Program-made: the position numbers and the translations under genes
Origin: Flavobacteriaceae bacterium
GTDB lineage: Bacteria; Bacteroidota; Bacteroidia; Flavobacteriales; Flavobacteriaceae
NCBI GenBank assembly: GCA_002746415.1
Contig: NVXD01000016.1
Span: 1-64,000 of the forward strand
Direction of reading: 5' to 3'
DNA: 64,000 bases
The notes under the pieces: model-generated
What the model was told of the DNA's origin: nothing
Database searches by the model: none
Seen by the model: the letters and a program-made list of their open reading frames with translations, nothing else
Shown: piece by piece, positions 32,507 through 41,652 of the stretch
Position numbering within the stretch: position 1 is the stretch's first letter
How the letters are laid out: every line of letters starts with the position of its first letter

Positions 32507-33573
32507 ACGCTACTCTTGTTAATTCCTAAAGTTACTGTAAACCTTCCTCCCGTATTCGCTATGTCTAACGAATAGCCCTTCTCATAAATTAAATCTAACT
32601 GCTTTCTAATGTTTGCGAGTCCAATTGGCTTTTTCTCTGTAGAAATATACTCTTTTGAAACAGTGTTTGATATCTTAAAAATAAAAGAATCCTGTTTCGT
32701 ATTTACCTCTATAGCAATCTTTGGGGAACCACTATCTTCCCCTGCCCCATGCTTAAAAGCATTCTCTACCAAGGATAATAAAATTAAAGGAGGAATCTCT
32801 ATATCATTTTGAATCTTGTTTACAAACGCTACTTCTAGGCGGTCATCATAGCGTAGTTTTTCGAGTTCAATATAATTGTGCAACAGTTTTATTTCATTAG
32901 AGAGCAGTACTAATCTAGTATTACAGCGATACAAGACATAATCTAGAATTTCTGATAATTTGCCTATGACTATAGATGCGTTTGGAGAATTGCATACAGA
33001 CAAAGAGTAAATATTATTCAAAGTATTGAACAAAAAATGAGGGTTTAATTGTGCTTTTAATGCTTTTAGCTCCGAGGCCGACTTTTCCTTAGCTATTCTT
33101 AAATCCTTGGTTTGTATTTTCTGATACCCTATGACATACTTTATGGATATAAAAATCAAGGCCACAAAAAAGTTAGAAGGGATATACCTGTATAGTAAAT
33201 ATCTAAAATCACCTAAAACTTCTACAAGCGACTCCTGAGTAGCCGATGGATATTGCATAATACGTTCCGCCAGAAGTATCATTTCTCTATTAAAAACTGC
33301 AAAAAAGTACGTTCCTAAAATAAAGAAGACAGTTGCCAAGACATACTGCTTTTTTACAAAGAACTTGGGTATGATAAAATACCCCACAAAATAAGAAAAC
33401 AAGATTTGCGGAATTAAGGCCGAAAAATTAAAGACTAAGGCAGTTTTTAAATCATCATCATTTAAAATTGAATATTTAAAAACATCCAATAGATAGAAAA
33501 TAGACCAGAATATAATATGCGCCGCTATTCGGTTTTTATTTAAATAATCAGAAATCTGTTTTACGTTAATCAT
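32503..33573 (-). CDS. LytS-type sensor histidine kinase
   Basis: 356 residues. The N-terminal half has about four transmembrane helices without a periplasmic domain. The C-terminal half has the His_kinase motif LKAQLNPHFLFNTLNNIYSL and the ATPase motif LVENAFKHGAG with GLANIRKQLDLIY. It is the partner of the LytTR regulator that overlaps it by 4 bases. It is divergent from the amidohydrolase at 33786. Confidence 0.92.
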   Translation of the reverse strand: MINVKQISDYLNKNRIAAHIIFWSIFYLLDVFKYSILNDDDLKTALVFNFSALIPQILFSYFVGYFIIPKFFVKKQYVLATVFFILGTYFFAVFNREMILLAERIMQYPSATQESLVEVLGDFRYLLYRYIPSNFFVALIFISIKYVIGYQKIQTKDLRIAKEKSASELKALKAQLNPHFLFNTLNNIYSLSVCNSPNASIVIGKLSEILDYVLYRCNTRLVLLSNEIKLLHNYIELEKLRYDDRLEVAFVNKIQNDIEIPPLILLSLVENAFKHGAGEDSGSPKIAIEVNTKQDSFIFKISNTVSKEYISTEKKPIGLANIRKQLDLIYEKGYSLDIANTGGRFTVTLGINKSSV

Positions 33574-33785
33574 TTATGCAAAAATAAAAAAGAGTCCTTC
33601 GTTTTTTCCATCAATCGACAGAATAACAGAAATCACCCCTATATGCGCTACTCCTATCGACGAATACTATTTAACCTCATTTATCCATTATCTATCTACA
33701 TTTCACCAGCACTCATCTACTGATACTATTGTGTTATCAAGGAACTAGTATGTTTGTCCAATCAATTAATCAAAATATGAATAGT

Positions 33786-35648
33786 ATGAAATATTTAGTA
33801 CTGGGTATTCTGGGAATGCTATGTCTTACCCATATCAGATGTCAAAAAGGACCACAATATGATTTAGCCATTAAACAGGTGCAGCTGTTTGATAGTAAAA
33901 ATAAAAAAGTTATTGATAATCAAACCATTTTAATCAATGCAGATACCATTGCCAAGATTATTGATGGCAATGAAGCTTTTACAGCTGTAAAAATCATAAA
34001 TGGTGACCATCGCTTGCTTGTTCCCGGTTTCGTAGATACGCATGTGCATTTACGTCAAATGTTAGATGTAGCTCCTGGCTATGCCATTCCTGTAGTGGAT
34101 CATACGTTTAGAAAGAAATTAGCGCAAACCTTATTGCCTTACGGAGTTACCACCGCTATTGATATGGGACAACCCGAAAGTTGGATACCCGAGACCATAA
34201 CATGGCAAAAAAACACATCACCAGATTTCCCTAATTATTATATTTCTGGTGGGGCTATGATTTCTAAGCTATCATGGGATAAGAACCCGTCCATACACCA
34301 CACCGTTGTTAATAGTCCCAAAGAGGGCATACAAAAAGTACAGGACTATGCCAATCAAGGCATTTCAAATTTAAAATTGTATTGGAAATTAGAGATACCT
34401 GAAATGAAAGCCATCATCTCTGAAGCCAAAAAACATAATTTTGTTATCAGTGCTCATGTAGACAATAATATGGTCACCATTCCTGAAGCAATAGAACTAG
34501 GCGTATTAAATTTTGAGCATTTTTTCTCTACCATGCCAAGCATCCTAAATATTAATGAACATTGGAGACCCATGAAAACTAGATTTGGGTTACCTGATGG
34601 GAATAACATTGACGATTTCTCCACATCAACACTTTTCTTCTTCAAATACATCAAAGAAAACCCAGAATTAGAAACAAAGCTATTTGCGTTATTCGACCTA
34701 TTGGCGGCTGAAAAGGCAACCATTAGTACCGCTATTCATAATTTTGGTGCTGCGGCAAATAAAACCGACTTCTTTTCATCTTTTAGTAAATTCCCGTTAA
34801 GAGATGCCGTAGACCTTCCAGATTTTTCAAAAGAGCAGTTACAGGAATTGCAAGAGGCTTATAGTATCATGATGGACTATTTAAAAATTGCGCATGATAA
34901 AGGAGTTGAATTACGAATAGGGACGGACACCGATCAGGCAGGAAAAGCAATGATTTCTGAACTAGTGCTCTTATACGAAGCTGGTTTGGATATAGAAGAA
35001 ATATTACAAATAGCCACCCTAAATGGTGCCAAAGCAATGAAAATAGACCATTTGTATGGTTCAATTGCAGTTGGTAAGCAGGCCGATGTCGTTTTATTTG
35101 ATAAAAACCCTTTTGATGATTATAAAAATTTCACTTCCAAAAAGACCGTTATTAAAAGCGGGAAAGTACTTTCTTTTAAAAAATCTGTCGTAAAAAAATT
35201 AGTGCAATTTATAAAAGAGGATAATTTAAAGAAAGGCTTAGATTGGTATGTATCTAATCATGGAAAAAATGATTACGATACTGCTCAAGCCTATGAATTT
35301 ATTGAAATAAGCTATTATGCTTTGCAAAAAGAACAATTGCAGGAAGCAAAAACACTCTTTGAGTTTACCCAGCAACAATTTCCTGACTGCACCTATATGT
35401 ACAATGAAAAGGCGCTGAATAAAATTGGATATGAATTTTTAAAGGCTGAAAAAAATGCGAGTGCAATTTTCGTATTTCAATTCAATGCAAGCCTGTTTCC
35501 AGATTCGTATAATGTTTATGATAGTTTGGGGGAAGCCTATTTAAAAAATAATGACAAAGAAGGGGCCCTTAAAAATTATAAAAAACCGCTGGAATTGAAC
35601 CCTGAAAATACTAATGCTAAAGAGATGCTAGGAACCATAGGGAGTTAA
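33786..35648 (+). CDS. Amidohydrolase lipoprotein with C-terminal TPR region
   Basis: The frame opens at a TTG at 33729, but the ATG at 33786 gives a lipoprotein signal (MKYLVLGILGMLCLTHIRC). It belongs to the metal-dependent amidohydrolase family: HVH in VDTHVHLRQML, then SAHVDNN, NFEHFF and RIGTDTDQAG supply the usual four His and one Asp ligands. The imidazolonepropionase-like ending is followed by the ADVVLFDKNPF segment. The last ~140 residues form TPR-like helices (YDSLGEAYLKNNDKEGALKNYKKPLELNPENTNAKEML). It probably hydrolyses an amide, peptide or lactone outside the inner membrane; substrate unknown. Confidence 0.88.
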   Translation: MKYLVLGILGMLCLTHIRCQKGPQYDLAIKQVQLFDSKNKKVIDNQTILINADTIAKIIDGNEAFTAVKIINGDHRLLVPGFVDTHVHLRQMLDVAPGYAIPVVDHTFRKKLAQTLLPYGVTTAIDMGQPESWIPETITWQKNTSPDFPNYYISGGAMISKLSWDKNPSIHHTVVNSPKEGIQKVQDYANQGISNLKLYWKLEIPEMKAIISEAKKHNFVISAHVDNNMVTIPEAIELGVLNFEHFFSTMPSILNINEHWRPMKTRFGLPDGNNIDDFSTSTLFFFKYIKENPELETKLFALFDLLAAEKATISTAIHNFGAAANKTDFFSSFSKFPLRDAVDLPDFSKEQLQELQEAYSIMMDYLKIAHDKGVELRIGTDTDQAGKAMISELVLLYEAGLDIEEILQIATLNGAKAMKIDHLYGSIAVGKQADVVLFDKNPFDDYKNFTSKKTVIKSGKVLSFKKSVVKKLVQFIKEDNLKKGLDWYVSNHGKNDYDTAQAYEFIEISYYALQKEQLQEAKTLFEFTQQQFPDCTYMYNEKALNKIGYEFLKAEKNASAIFVFQFNASLFPDSYNVYDSLGEAYLKNNDKEGALKNYKKPLELNPENTNAKEMLGTIGS

Positions 35649-35688
35649 TTGGCACCATCAAACATTAGTCTTCCTTCTTATATAAAAT

Positions 35689-35719
35689 AAAAAAGCCCAC
35701 CTAATAGGCGGGCTTTTTT
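35689..35719. terminator. Bidirectional rho-independent terminator
   Basis: AAAAAAGCCC (35689-35698) pairs with GGGCTTTTTT (35710-35719), flanked by A and T runs on each side. It serves the plus-strand amidohydrolase (ends 35648) and the minus-strand cold-shock gene (ends 35740). Confidence 0.88.
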
Positions 35720-35739
35720 TAAAAATCAATCTAAATTAA

Positions 35740-35931
35740 TTAGACAACTTTTACGTTCACGGCGTTTAAACCTTTGTTTCCTTCTTGTAAATCAAATTCA
35801 ACTTCGTCACCTTCTCTAATCTCATCGATTAATCCAGAAATGTGTACAAAGTGGTCTTTATCAACTCCTTCTTCAGTGATGAATCCAAAACCTTTAGTGT
35901 CGTTGAAAAATTTTACTGTTCCTTTACTCAT
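35740..35931 (-). CDS. Cold-shock-domain protein (CspA family)
   Basis: 63 residues, the full length of a single cold-shock domain. RNP1 is KGFGFI and RNP2 is HFVHIS, the single-stranded nucleic-acid-binding surface; the start MSKGTVKFFNDTKG is standard. It acts as an RNA chaperone or transcription antiterminator in the cytoplasm. It has its own promoter just upstream and a strong terminator, so it is monocistronic. Confidence 0.96.
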   Translation of the reverse strand: MSKGTVKFFNDTKGFGFITEEGVDKDHFVHISGLIDEIREGDEVEFDLQEGNKGLNAVNVKVV

Positions 35932-35959
35932 TGTAATTAAATTTATTTATAATAAAGCA

Positions 35960-35989
35960 CAAAGATACTACCATTAATTGAGTATGCAA
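35960..35989 (-). promoter_or_regulatory. Promoter of the cold-shock gene
   Basis: On the minus strand TTG (35987-35989), a 19-base spacer and TATCTTTG (35960-35967) match the Bacteroidetes -33/-7 consensus exactly. The -7 box is 28 bases from the start codon, so the leader is short, unlike the long leaders of Escherichia coli cspA. Confidence 0.75.
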
Positions 35990-36056
35990 CTTTTAATCCA
36001 ATTTCTCATACATTAAATGCTACATTTAGGACTTTAACAATGCAATCTGTTCTATT

Positions 36057-36857
36057 TTAGTGCAACATAAAATCGGATTTCTTAAATCCATTGTTAAACT
36101 TAATTTGGCTAAAAGTAAATACACCCATAGGAATATAGTCTCCTTTGTCATTGGGCATATATCCTTTGCGCACTGTAGTTAATAGGATGCCATCAATTTC
36201 TTCGTACGCCAAGGTCATTTTTAAAATAGGCTTTTCTATTCCCCAATCTGGCAATGAAAAGTAGAATTGATCCACTAAATGCGTAATAGGGTTGAAATAC
36301 AAGATGTATTCATCGTTTTTTTCTTTTTTAGTAATATCGGCATCATATACCAAGCTTACTTTATCAAAGGTGATATCGCCTACTTTTTCAGTACCAAGAT
36401 ATTTGTAATTGGTCCCTGGGTTTTTTAATTTGTACATCATGGTGAACCAATAGAAATTTACTTTACGTAAAAATACAGTGCCAGCAATGGCTTTTTTATC
36501 TGTAATTGCTTTTCCGTCCAAGGTTAATGCTGGTTTATTATCTACATAGGATTGCATTGCAATTCCTTCTTTTCCAGGCATCACATTTAAATCATGTTGC
36601 TCATAAGAAGCCCAAGAATGCTCCCCATGAAAAATATGACGTTCTAATGAAACATCTTTTCCTTTCTCAAAATTATCATATACATAATGAAATTGAACAT
36701 CTTTTTTGGCAGCTAATGTTTTGTAACCACCGTTTACTGCTACTAGAGCATCTAACAATTCGGCCGATTTAGCATCGGTGTTCTGGGCATTTATAGAAAA
36801 TGTAAATGCAAGTGCCATTAAAATACTGGCTAGGGAACTTTTAATTTGTGATACCAC
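36057..36857 (-). CDS. DUF6503-family secreted protein
   Basis: 266 residues beginning at a GTG (36857) that supplies the signal peptide KSSLASILMALAFTFSINAQ; the first in-frame ATG would cut it short. The mature part matches the DUF6503 type common in flavobacteria: GGYKTLAAKKDVQFHYVYDN, W..YEQHDLNV, FNPITHLVDQFYFSLPDWGIEKP and MGVFTFSQIKFN. Its fold resembles outer-membrane lipoprotein-sorting-like beta proteins. Function unknown. It stands alone. Confidence 0.75.
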   Translation of the reverse strand: MVSQIKSSLASILMALAFTFSINAQNTDAKSAELLDALVAVNGGYKTLAAKKDVQFHYVYDNFEKGKDVSLERHIFHGEHSWASYEQHDLNVMPGKEGIAMQSYVDNKPALTLDGKAITDKKAIAGTVFLRKVNFYWFTMMYKLKNPGTNYKYLGTEKVGDITFDKVSLVYDADITKKEKNDEYILYFNPITHLVDQFYFSLPDWGIEKPILKMTLAYEEIDGILLTTVRKGYMPNDKGDYIPMGVFTFSQIKFNNGFKKSDFMLH

Positions 36858-37060
36858 GTTTATAAGGGTTTTAGGTTAAAAATTTAAATAAATTGATTAC
36901 TATACAAGTCGATATAAATTATGGAACTTACAGTCAAGGGCGATGATATATTGAACTCCTGTTACAGTACATATAAGGGTACTGGTGTAAAACAACAGCT
37001 ACTCGCTTTTGATTTCATATAAGCTATGATGACTAAATAGTCTTATTAGGGAGAACTTCT

Positions 37061-40000
37061 CTACATTTCTATATAGGGCCTCTCATTTACGAATAGCAAT
37101 GCTTGCGAATACACCTTCCAATGCTGTGGCGCCTTTGACCCCAGGATTGTACAGCCCAAAGCATAAAAATGTGATTTATAGCGGAAGTCCATGTTGCGGA
37201 GACCAGCCTCAGCAGCTTCTGTATGTTGCTGTTTCGTCAATTGAATAAAATCAGTAACCTTTTTACGGTCGATACCCATCTGTACAAGGATATCGATATA
37301 TTCTGAAGTACTCACATTCTCCCTTACGGCAACACCCAATGCCATCCAGGCCGATTCAAAATCAATTCCCTCTTCTGTTGTTAAATCCAATGCCTCCTTA
37401 ACAATTTCTTGGGCAACTCCCTCAGAAGCTGCTAGCATACGCAGTACCCTTGGTTTATAGCTTTCCGATTGAGAAATAAAGGTATAAGCCTCCCTTAATT
37501 TCCCTACAGAAATTAAATAATAAACGTAATCTGTATTGCCAGGCTCATTCCTCAAACCGCTTTCCATATCCCTATAGGTATTAATGGTTTCGTTGTTAAC
37601 CCGTTGGTCAAAGGGAATATCTACCTTAAACTTAATTTCCAGCATGCGCCTTACACGTTCCGCATCCAAACCAATATTGGCCTTTAAGGATTCATTGAAT
37701 GAACTTGCCGTTCTAAATGCATCATATGACTTATGCCATAACTCATCTTCTGCATAGGTATAGGCCGATGCAAAGGCCAACCATGGGTGTTCAGGGAATT
37801 TTTCATACCCTTTAACAAAGGCCCTGTTCTTTTCCTGTTCATCTTCAATACATCGAATTTGCAAGTAATGGAAATCTGCATTTTCTGGCTCCGAAATGGC
37901 TAATTTTTGATACCTCTCACAGATAGTGATATGCTCAATGGAATCAGCCTTGTCTTGAAGCGCACGCAAACTGTATATTTCATGCTTGTTTTTCTGTTCG
38001 CGTTGCTTTAAGATACTCATAGTTTTAGAGTTGGAAGGCATTAAATTCATCCATGACATAAGATAAGGGCTATCTGTTTCATCCCATGTAACATGTGCCT
38101 CCAAAGTTTGTTGCACCTGAATACTATCTTCAATAATACTAATTAAATTATAAGGGTCCATACTACTATAGCCCGCAACAACATCACGTCTTTCTTTACC
38201 ATTTTCAAAAGAGGTGGAAATACTTTCTGGTGCATCTTCCAAAATGTAATCGGCATCAACACCCAACCATTTTGGAGATCCAAAGTACATAGTGTCATCC
38301 ATGCCATCATAGCCATAAAAAACGGGGTATTGCATAAACACTCCCGCTCCCGCAACATTATAGATGTATTTTTTGGAAGGGTCATCAAAATCAGTATTAG
38401 ATGTTTCAATTGGATCACCAGTACTTGTAGTAGTCACTATCGTATAGTCCGTTCCAAAATTAATATTCACTTCTCTATGCTCACCAGCTCCTATAACATA
38501 AAAGCTGTCGTCAATTGCTACTATGACATCGGTCTGTAATCCGTTATAGAGATACAAATCGGATTTTTGGCTAAAGCTACCCAGTACCAGGGCTCCAACA
38601 AGGATTGCTCCAGCAATACCAAACTTGGCAGCCGAGGCAATAAGTCCATCACCCATAAAAAATCGGTCTCTAAAATTTAGTTTTCGCTGAATTGATCTTT
38701 CAGAACCTGGCAATAATCGTTTATATTCCTTAATCAGGTGAATTTCATTTGGAGCAGGCTCAGCCATTTGCTTGCCTTCCAAAAATTTGGTTCTAATTTC
38801 ATCTTCAGTATCCAGCAACTGTTCCAAAGCTACATTGCGTAATTTGCCCAAATTTTGAAGAGCGGATGCCGCCCAGCCATCAATGACCTGTATCCAATCA
38901 TTTATAACATGTTCATCTGGATTTGTCAAGGTAAACTCTTCAAAAGAATTTTTGTAATTTTCTAAATTCATCTTTTTGAGCAGCTTAGTGTCTAAGCTAA
39001 GCGTTTCGCTATCTACAAAACCCTTTCTAACCGCATAATAATAGTCATCAGATGCTCTTAGCACGTCTTGTAATTCAGAAGAACTAACCCTGCCATCAGC
39101 AAATACGACTTGGAGCACATTATGAAACTTCCGGGCACTATCATTTAAATTAGAAATGGTATGTTCGGCATAATGCACTAAGCCAGCAAGCTTTTTAAGG
39201 TATTCAGGCCAACCAAAACCAGTAGCTCCTGCTGCCTCGAAATGGGCATAACGGCATTGAATATCATGGTTTTTTAAATGTTGGATTACAGTCATTTCCT
39301 CTTTTTTCAAAGCGGTTATAACCGATGGGATATCCCTTCTCTTGATTTCTAGACCACGGTGCCAAATACGTCTTTTCTCAGCAGTAACCAGCTCGTTCTC
39401 CGAAATTACTAAAACGTCTATCTCTTCTTGTATTTCTTTGAGTTGGTTTAAGCTAACTTTTATTTGATCAGGATACAGTTCTTTAAATACCTGCTTTAAC
39501 TCAGACTTATCTAGCTGACCCTCATAAAGTTCTTCAACTTTTTCAAAGTTCATAAAGGCATAACGATTCAAAAAAGATGCATGATATTTTGGATGCAAAA
39601 ATGTCCAATCAAAATGTTTTTTGTTTTGAACTTCTAACCCTTCTGCTTCTGTAAGTAATATAGTTTCAACATTTGCGGTACTGATTAGGGTAGCGGTCAT
39701 GTCCTTTTCAAATTGCAATGCATCAGAGAATAGCTCCTTGGTACTTCGCTCATCTATGCTTGCCTGTAGGTATATTTTTTTGGCATTCTCTTCACGATCT
39801 TTATCGGCAGGGTGCGTGGCCCACATTTTTGGTGGGTTGTACGTACGTGATACAAATATGCGGTCGTCTTCAGGATTGGTTTCAGCAATTTTAGGTGATT
39901 TACCATAAGTGGCATCAGCTAACAGCCATGACATTTTTTCGATGTAATTGGTCTGAAGGGTATATAAATTTGATATGGCCTTTTTGTTGTTCAACTCACT

Positions 40001-40882
40001 GTTTACTACCTCTACTGCATTGTCATAGGCTTCATCTGCAATTTGGAGTTTATACAGGGCATGTATCAATGCATCACTTCCAGTCATGGAGACTGCAACT
40101 AAATCGGCCTGAAATTCCATTTCTCTGGAAAGCGCCCTTTCTGCAACAGATACCACACTAAAACAAGTTTCAATCAATGATCTTATTGCCCAAACGAGAA
40201 TGGATAAAATCCAACCTATCCAAGCGACACGTAAGTCAATACTAGAGAGTCCTGCCAAAAGTTTATCCAAAATATCTCGTTTACCTACTATACGTGCTGC
40301 AATTTGTTGTGCAGTATATACATACCGCCCCAGCAGCATTGACCGTTGGGCAAAATGCCCATATTCATGTGCCAGAACCGCCTTGAATTCACCAAGGGTC
40401 AAAACATTGACAAGCCCTAATCCAATTTCTAGATTCTTTTTAGAAGGGAACAATAAATTAATTAAGGATAGGTCATAGGACACACTTGCATTTACCCTAT
40501 CGGTTAAAAAAACTTTATGTGGTCGTGGCGCCCCAGCTTCATCAGCTAATTGATATAAATAGTTAAAAAGAACAGGTTCATCTTTTTCCTGTACATAGCG
40601 TCTCATTGGATTTTCCTCTCGTTTTGCTAAAAAGAAAAGTGATTTTAGCATAAAAAGGAAAAGCAATGCAAAACCTGCGCCCAAACCATAATTTAGAAAA
40701 CCACCAGAACCTCTGAACATATTATACGACAAGCGTCCAAACCAAATGGTTAATATAAAATACAATGTGATAAATGCAATCAATGCTAGTACGGAGAGCC
40801 ATACATGCTTCTTAAAAGATTTACTTGGTTTTGTTAGTTCTTTGGGTACATTTTTTGGGCCTGAAGTATATAAACTGGTCAT
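37061..40882 (-). CDS. Giant M48-family zinc metallopeptidase with helical C-terminal extension
   Basis: 1273 residues, against about 280-500 in most M48 enzymes. Two transmembrane helices (about 28-50 and 64-86) precede the catalytic domain with HEYGH (zinc ligands His172 and His176, catalytic Glu173) and the third-ligand region REMEFQADLVA. The middle (400-730) is helical. A further membrane helix lies near 750 (FGIAGAILVGALVLGSF), then a beta-rich part and a TPR-like helical repeat region to the end. It may degrade membrane or misfolded proteins with the C-terminal repeats selecting substrates, by analogy with HtpX/BepA. It has no operon partner. Confidence 0.88.
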   Translation of the reverse strand: MTSLYTSGPKNVPKELTKPSKSFKKHVWLSVLALIAFITLYFILTIWFGRLSYNMFRGSGGFLNYGLGAGFALLFLFMLKSLFFLAKREENPMRRYVQEKDEPVLFNYLYQLADEAGAPRPHKVFLTDRVNASVSYDLSLINLLFPSKKNLEIGLGLVNVLTLGEFKAVLAHEYGHFAQRSMLLGRYVYTAQQIAARIVGKRDILDKLLAGLSSIDLRVAWIGWILSILVWAIRSLIETCFSVVSVAERALSREMEFQADLVAVSMTGSDALIHALYKLQIADEAYDNAVEVVNSELNNKKAISNLYTLQTNYIEKMSWLLADATYGKSPKIAETNPEDDRIFVSRTYNPPKMWATHPADKDREENAKKIYLQASIDERSTKELFSDALQFEKDMTATLISTANVETILLTEAEGLEVQNKKHFDWTFLHPKYHASFLNRYAFMNFEKVEELYEGQLDKSELKQVFKELYPDQIKVSLNQLKEIQEEIDVLVISENELVTAEKRRIWHRGLEIKRRDIPSVITALKKEEMTVIQHLKNHDIQCRYAHFEAAGATGFGWPEYLKKLAGLVHYAEHTISNLNDSARKFHNVLQVVFADGRVSSSELQDVLRASDDYYYAVRKGFVDSETLSLDTKLLKKMNLENYKNSFEEFTLTNPDEHVINDWIQVIDGWAASALQNLGKLRNVALEQLLDTEDEIRTKFLEGKQMAEPAPNEIHLIKEYKRLLPGSERSIQRKLNFRDRFFMGDGLIASAAKFGIAGAILVGALVLGSFSQKSDLYLYNGLQTDVIVAIDDSFYVIGAGEHREVNINFGTDYTIVTTTSTGDPIETSNTDFDDPSKKYIYNVAGAGVFMQYPVFYGYDGMDDTMYFGSPKWLGVDADYILEDAPESISTSFENGKERRDVVAGYSSMDPYNLISIIEDSIQVQQTLEAHVTWDETDSPYLMSWMNLMPSNSKTMSILKQREQKNKHEIYSLRALQDKADSIEHITICERYQKLAISEPENADFHYLQIRCIEDEQEKNRAFVKGYEKFPEHPWLAFASAYTYAEDELWHKSYDAFRTASSFNESLKANIGLDAERVRRMLEIKFKVDIPFDQRVNNETINTYRDMESGLRNEPGNTDYVYYLISVGKLREAYTFISQSESYKPRVLRMLAASEGVAQEIVKEALDLTTEEGIDFESAWMALGVAVRENVSTSEYIDILVQMGIDRKKVTDFIQLTKQQHTEAAEAGLRNMDFRYKSHFYALGCTILGSKAPQHWKVYSQALLFVNERPYIEM

Positions 40883-41238
40883 TTACTTGGTTGGTTATAA
40901 GCAATGGTTAAACTAAATAACTATATGTAAAAACGTGAAAATATAGAACTTCTTACTTCATGTAAATGTTATTCCTTGTAAGTAGCAATATTTTACATGA
41001 AAATAGTACTATTAATTTTATTCTGTATAAATACATAAATGCGTTTGTTCCGCTCCATTTATATATGCTTCCTCTTTCTTCTTACTTTGTCCAAATCACA
41101 AAGCATCTCTGTTCTTTTGGATAATAATCTTTAGATGAGCAATTTAGAAAAAAATAAATTATTACAGCCTTACAATTAGTTATGCTGCTATCAAAAAATC
41201 CTAGATATTGAACACAATTTAAAAAACTAAAAAAAACT
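40883..41238. other. 356-bp AT-rich gap
   Basis: It lies upstream of the M48 gene (minus) and the decayed bestrophin gene (plus). No hairpin, promoter match or gene stood out on either strand. Confidence 0.6.
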
Positions 41239-41600
41239 ATGGATACTAAACCAAAATATTCTCAACTGGAAATGCTAAAATGGACCAGCCTAGGCATCCT
41301 AAAAATTAGTCCTTCTTGTCCTTGTTTAAGTACTACTTTTAAAGTATAGAATCTATATTAGGCTCCTCCAATGGTTGCACATTGTCCTAATCGGTAAGGT
41401 GGCGACCTACGTGGTGAGTTTACAAAACAATATCGCTAATAAGCGACTTTTGGAAGTCCATAAACTCGGGGTTTCATCGTCAGTGAATCTCGTTTATGGA
41501 GCATTTAGCTCATTAGACTTAACACCATGATTTTGTCATAGAAAAGGTTTCGGAAGAGGAATTTCAACAAGATAAAATGAACACATCTTTAGGCATATAA
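41239..41600 (+). pseudogene. Decayed bestrophin-family gene (paralogue of 46848)
   Basis: Three fragments in successive frames match the N-terminal third of the intact bestrophin at 46848. 41239-41349 starts MDTKPKYSQLEMLKWTSLG (intact: MYIKSKYPPIEMMKWTSHD). 41363-41530 contains WLHIVLIGKVATYVVSLQNN (intact: WLPIALIGTAVAFVVSFQNN), then an altered segment. 41529-41600 contains EKVSEEEFQQDK (intact: EKASEEELQQIK). Two frameshifts, two internal stops and the loss of the rest of the gene show that it is not functional. It is a relic of duplication or of a displaced ancestor. Confidence 0.85.
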
Positions 41601-41652
41601 GATGAATGACCGCCAACGACATGCCCTACTTTATTGTATCCTTGAGGAACCC

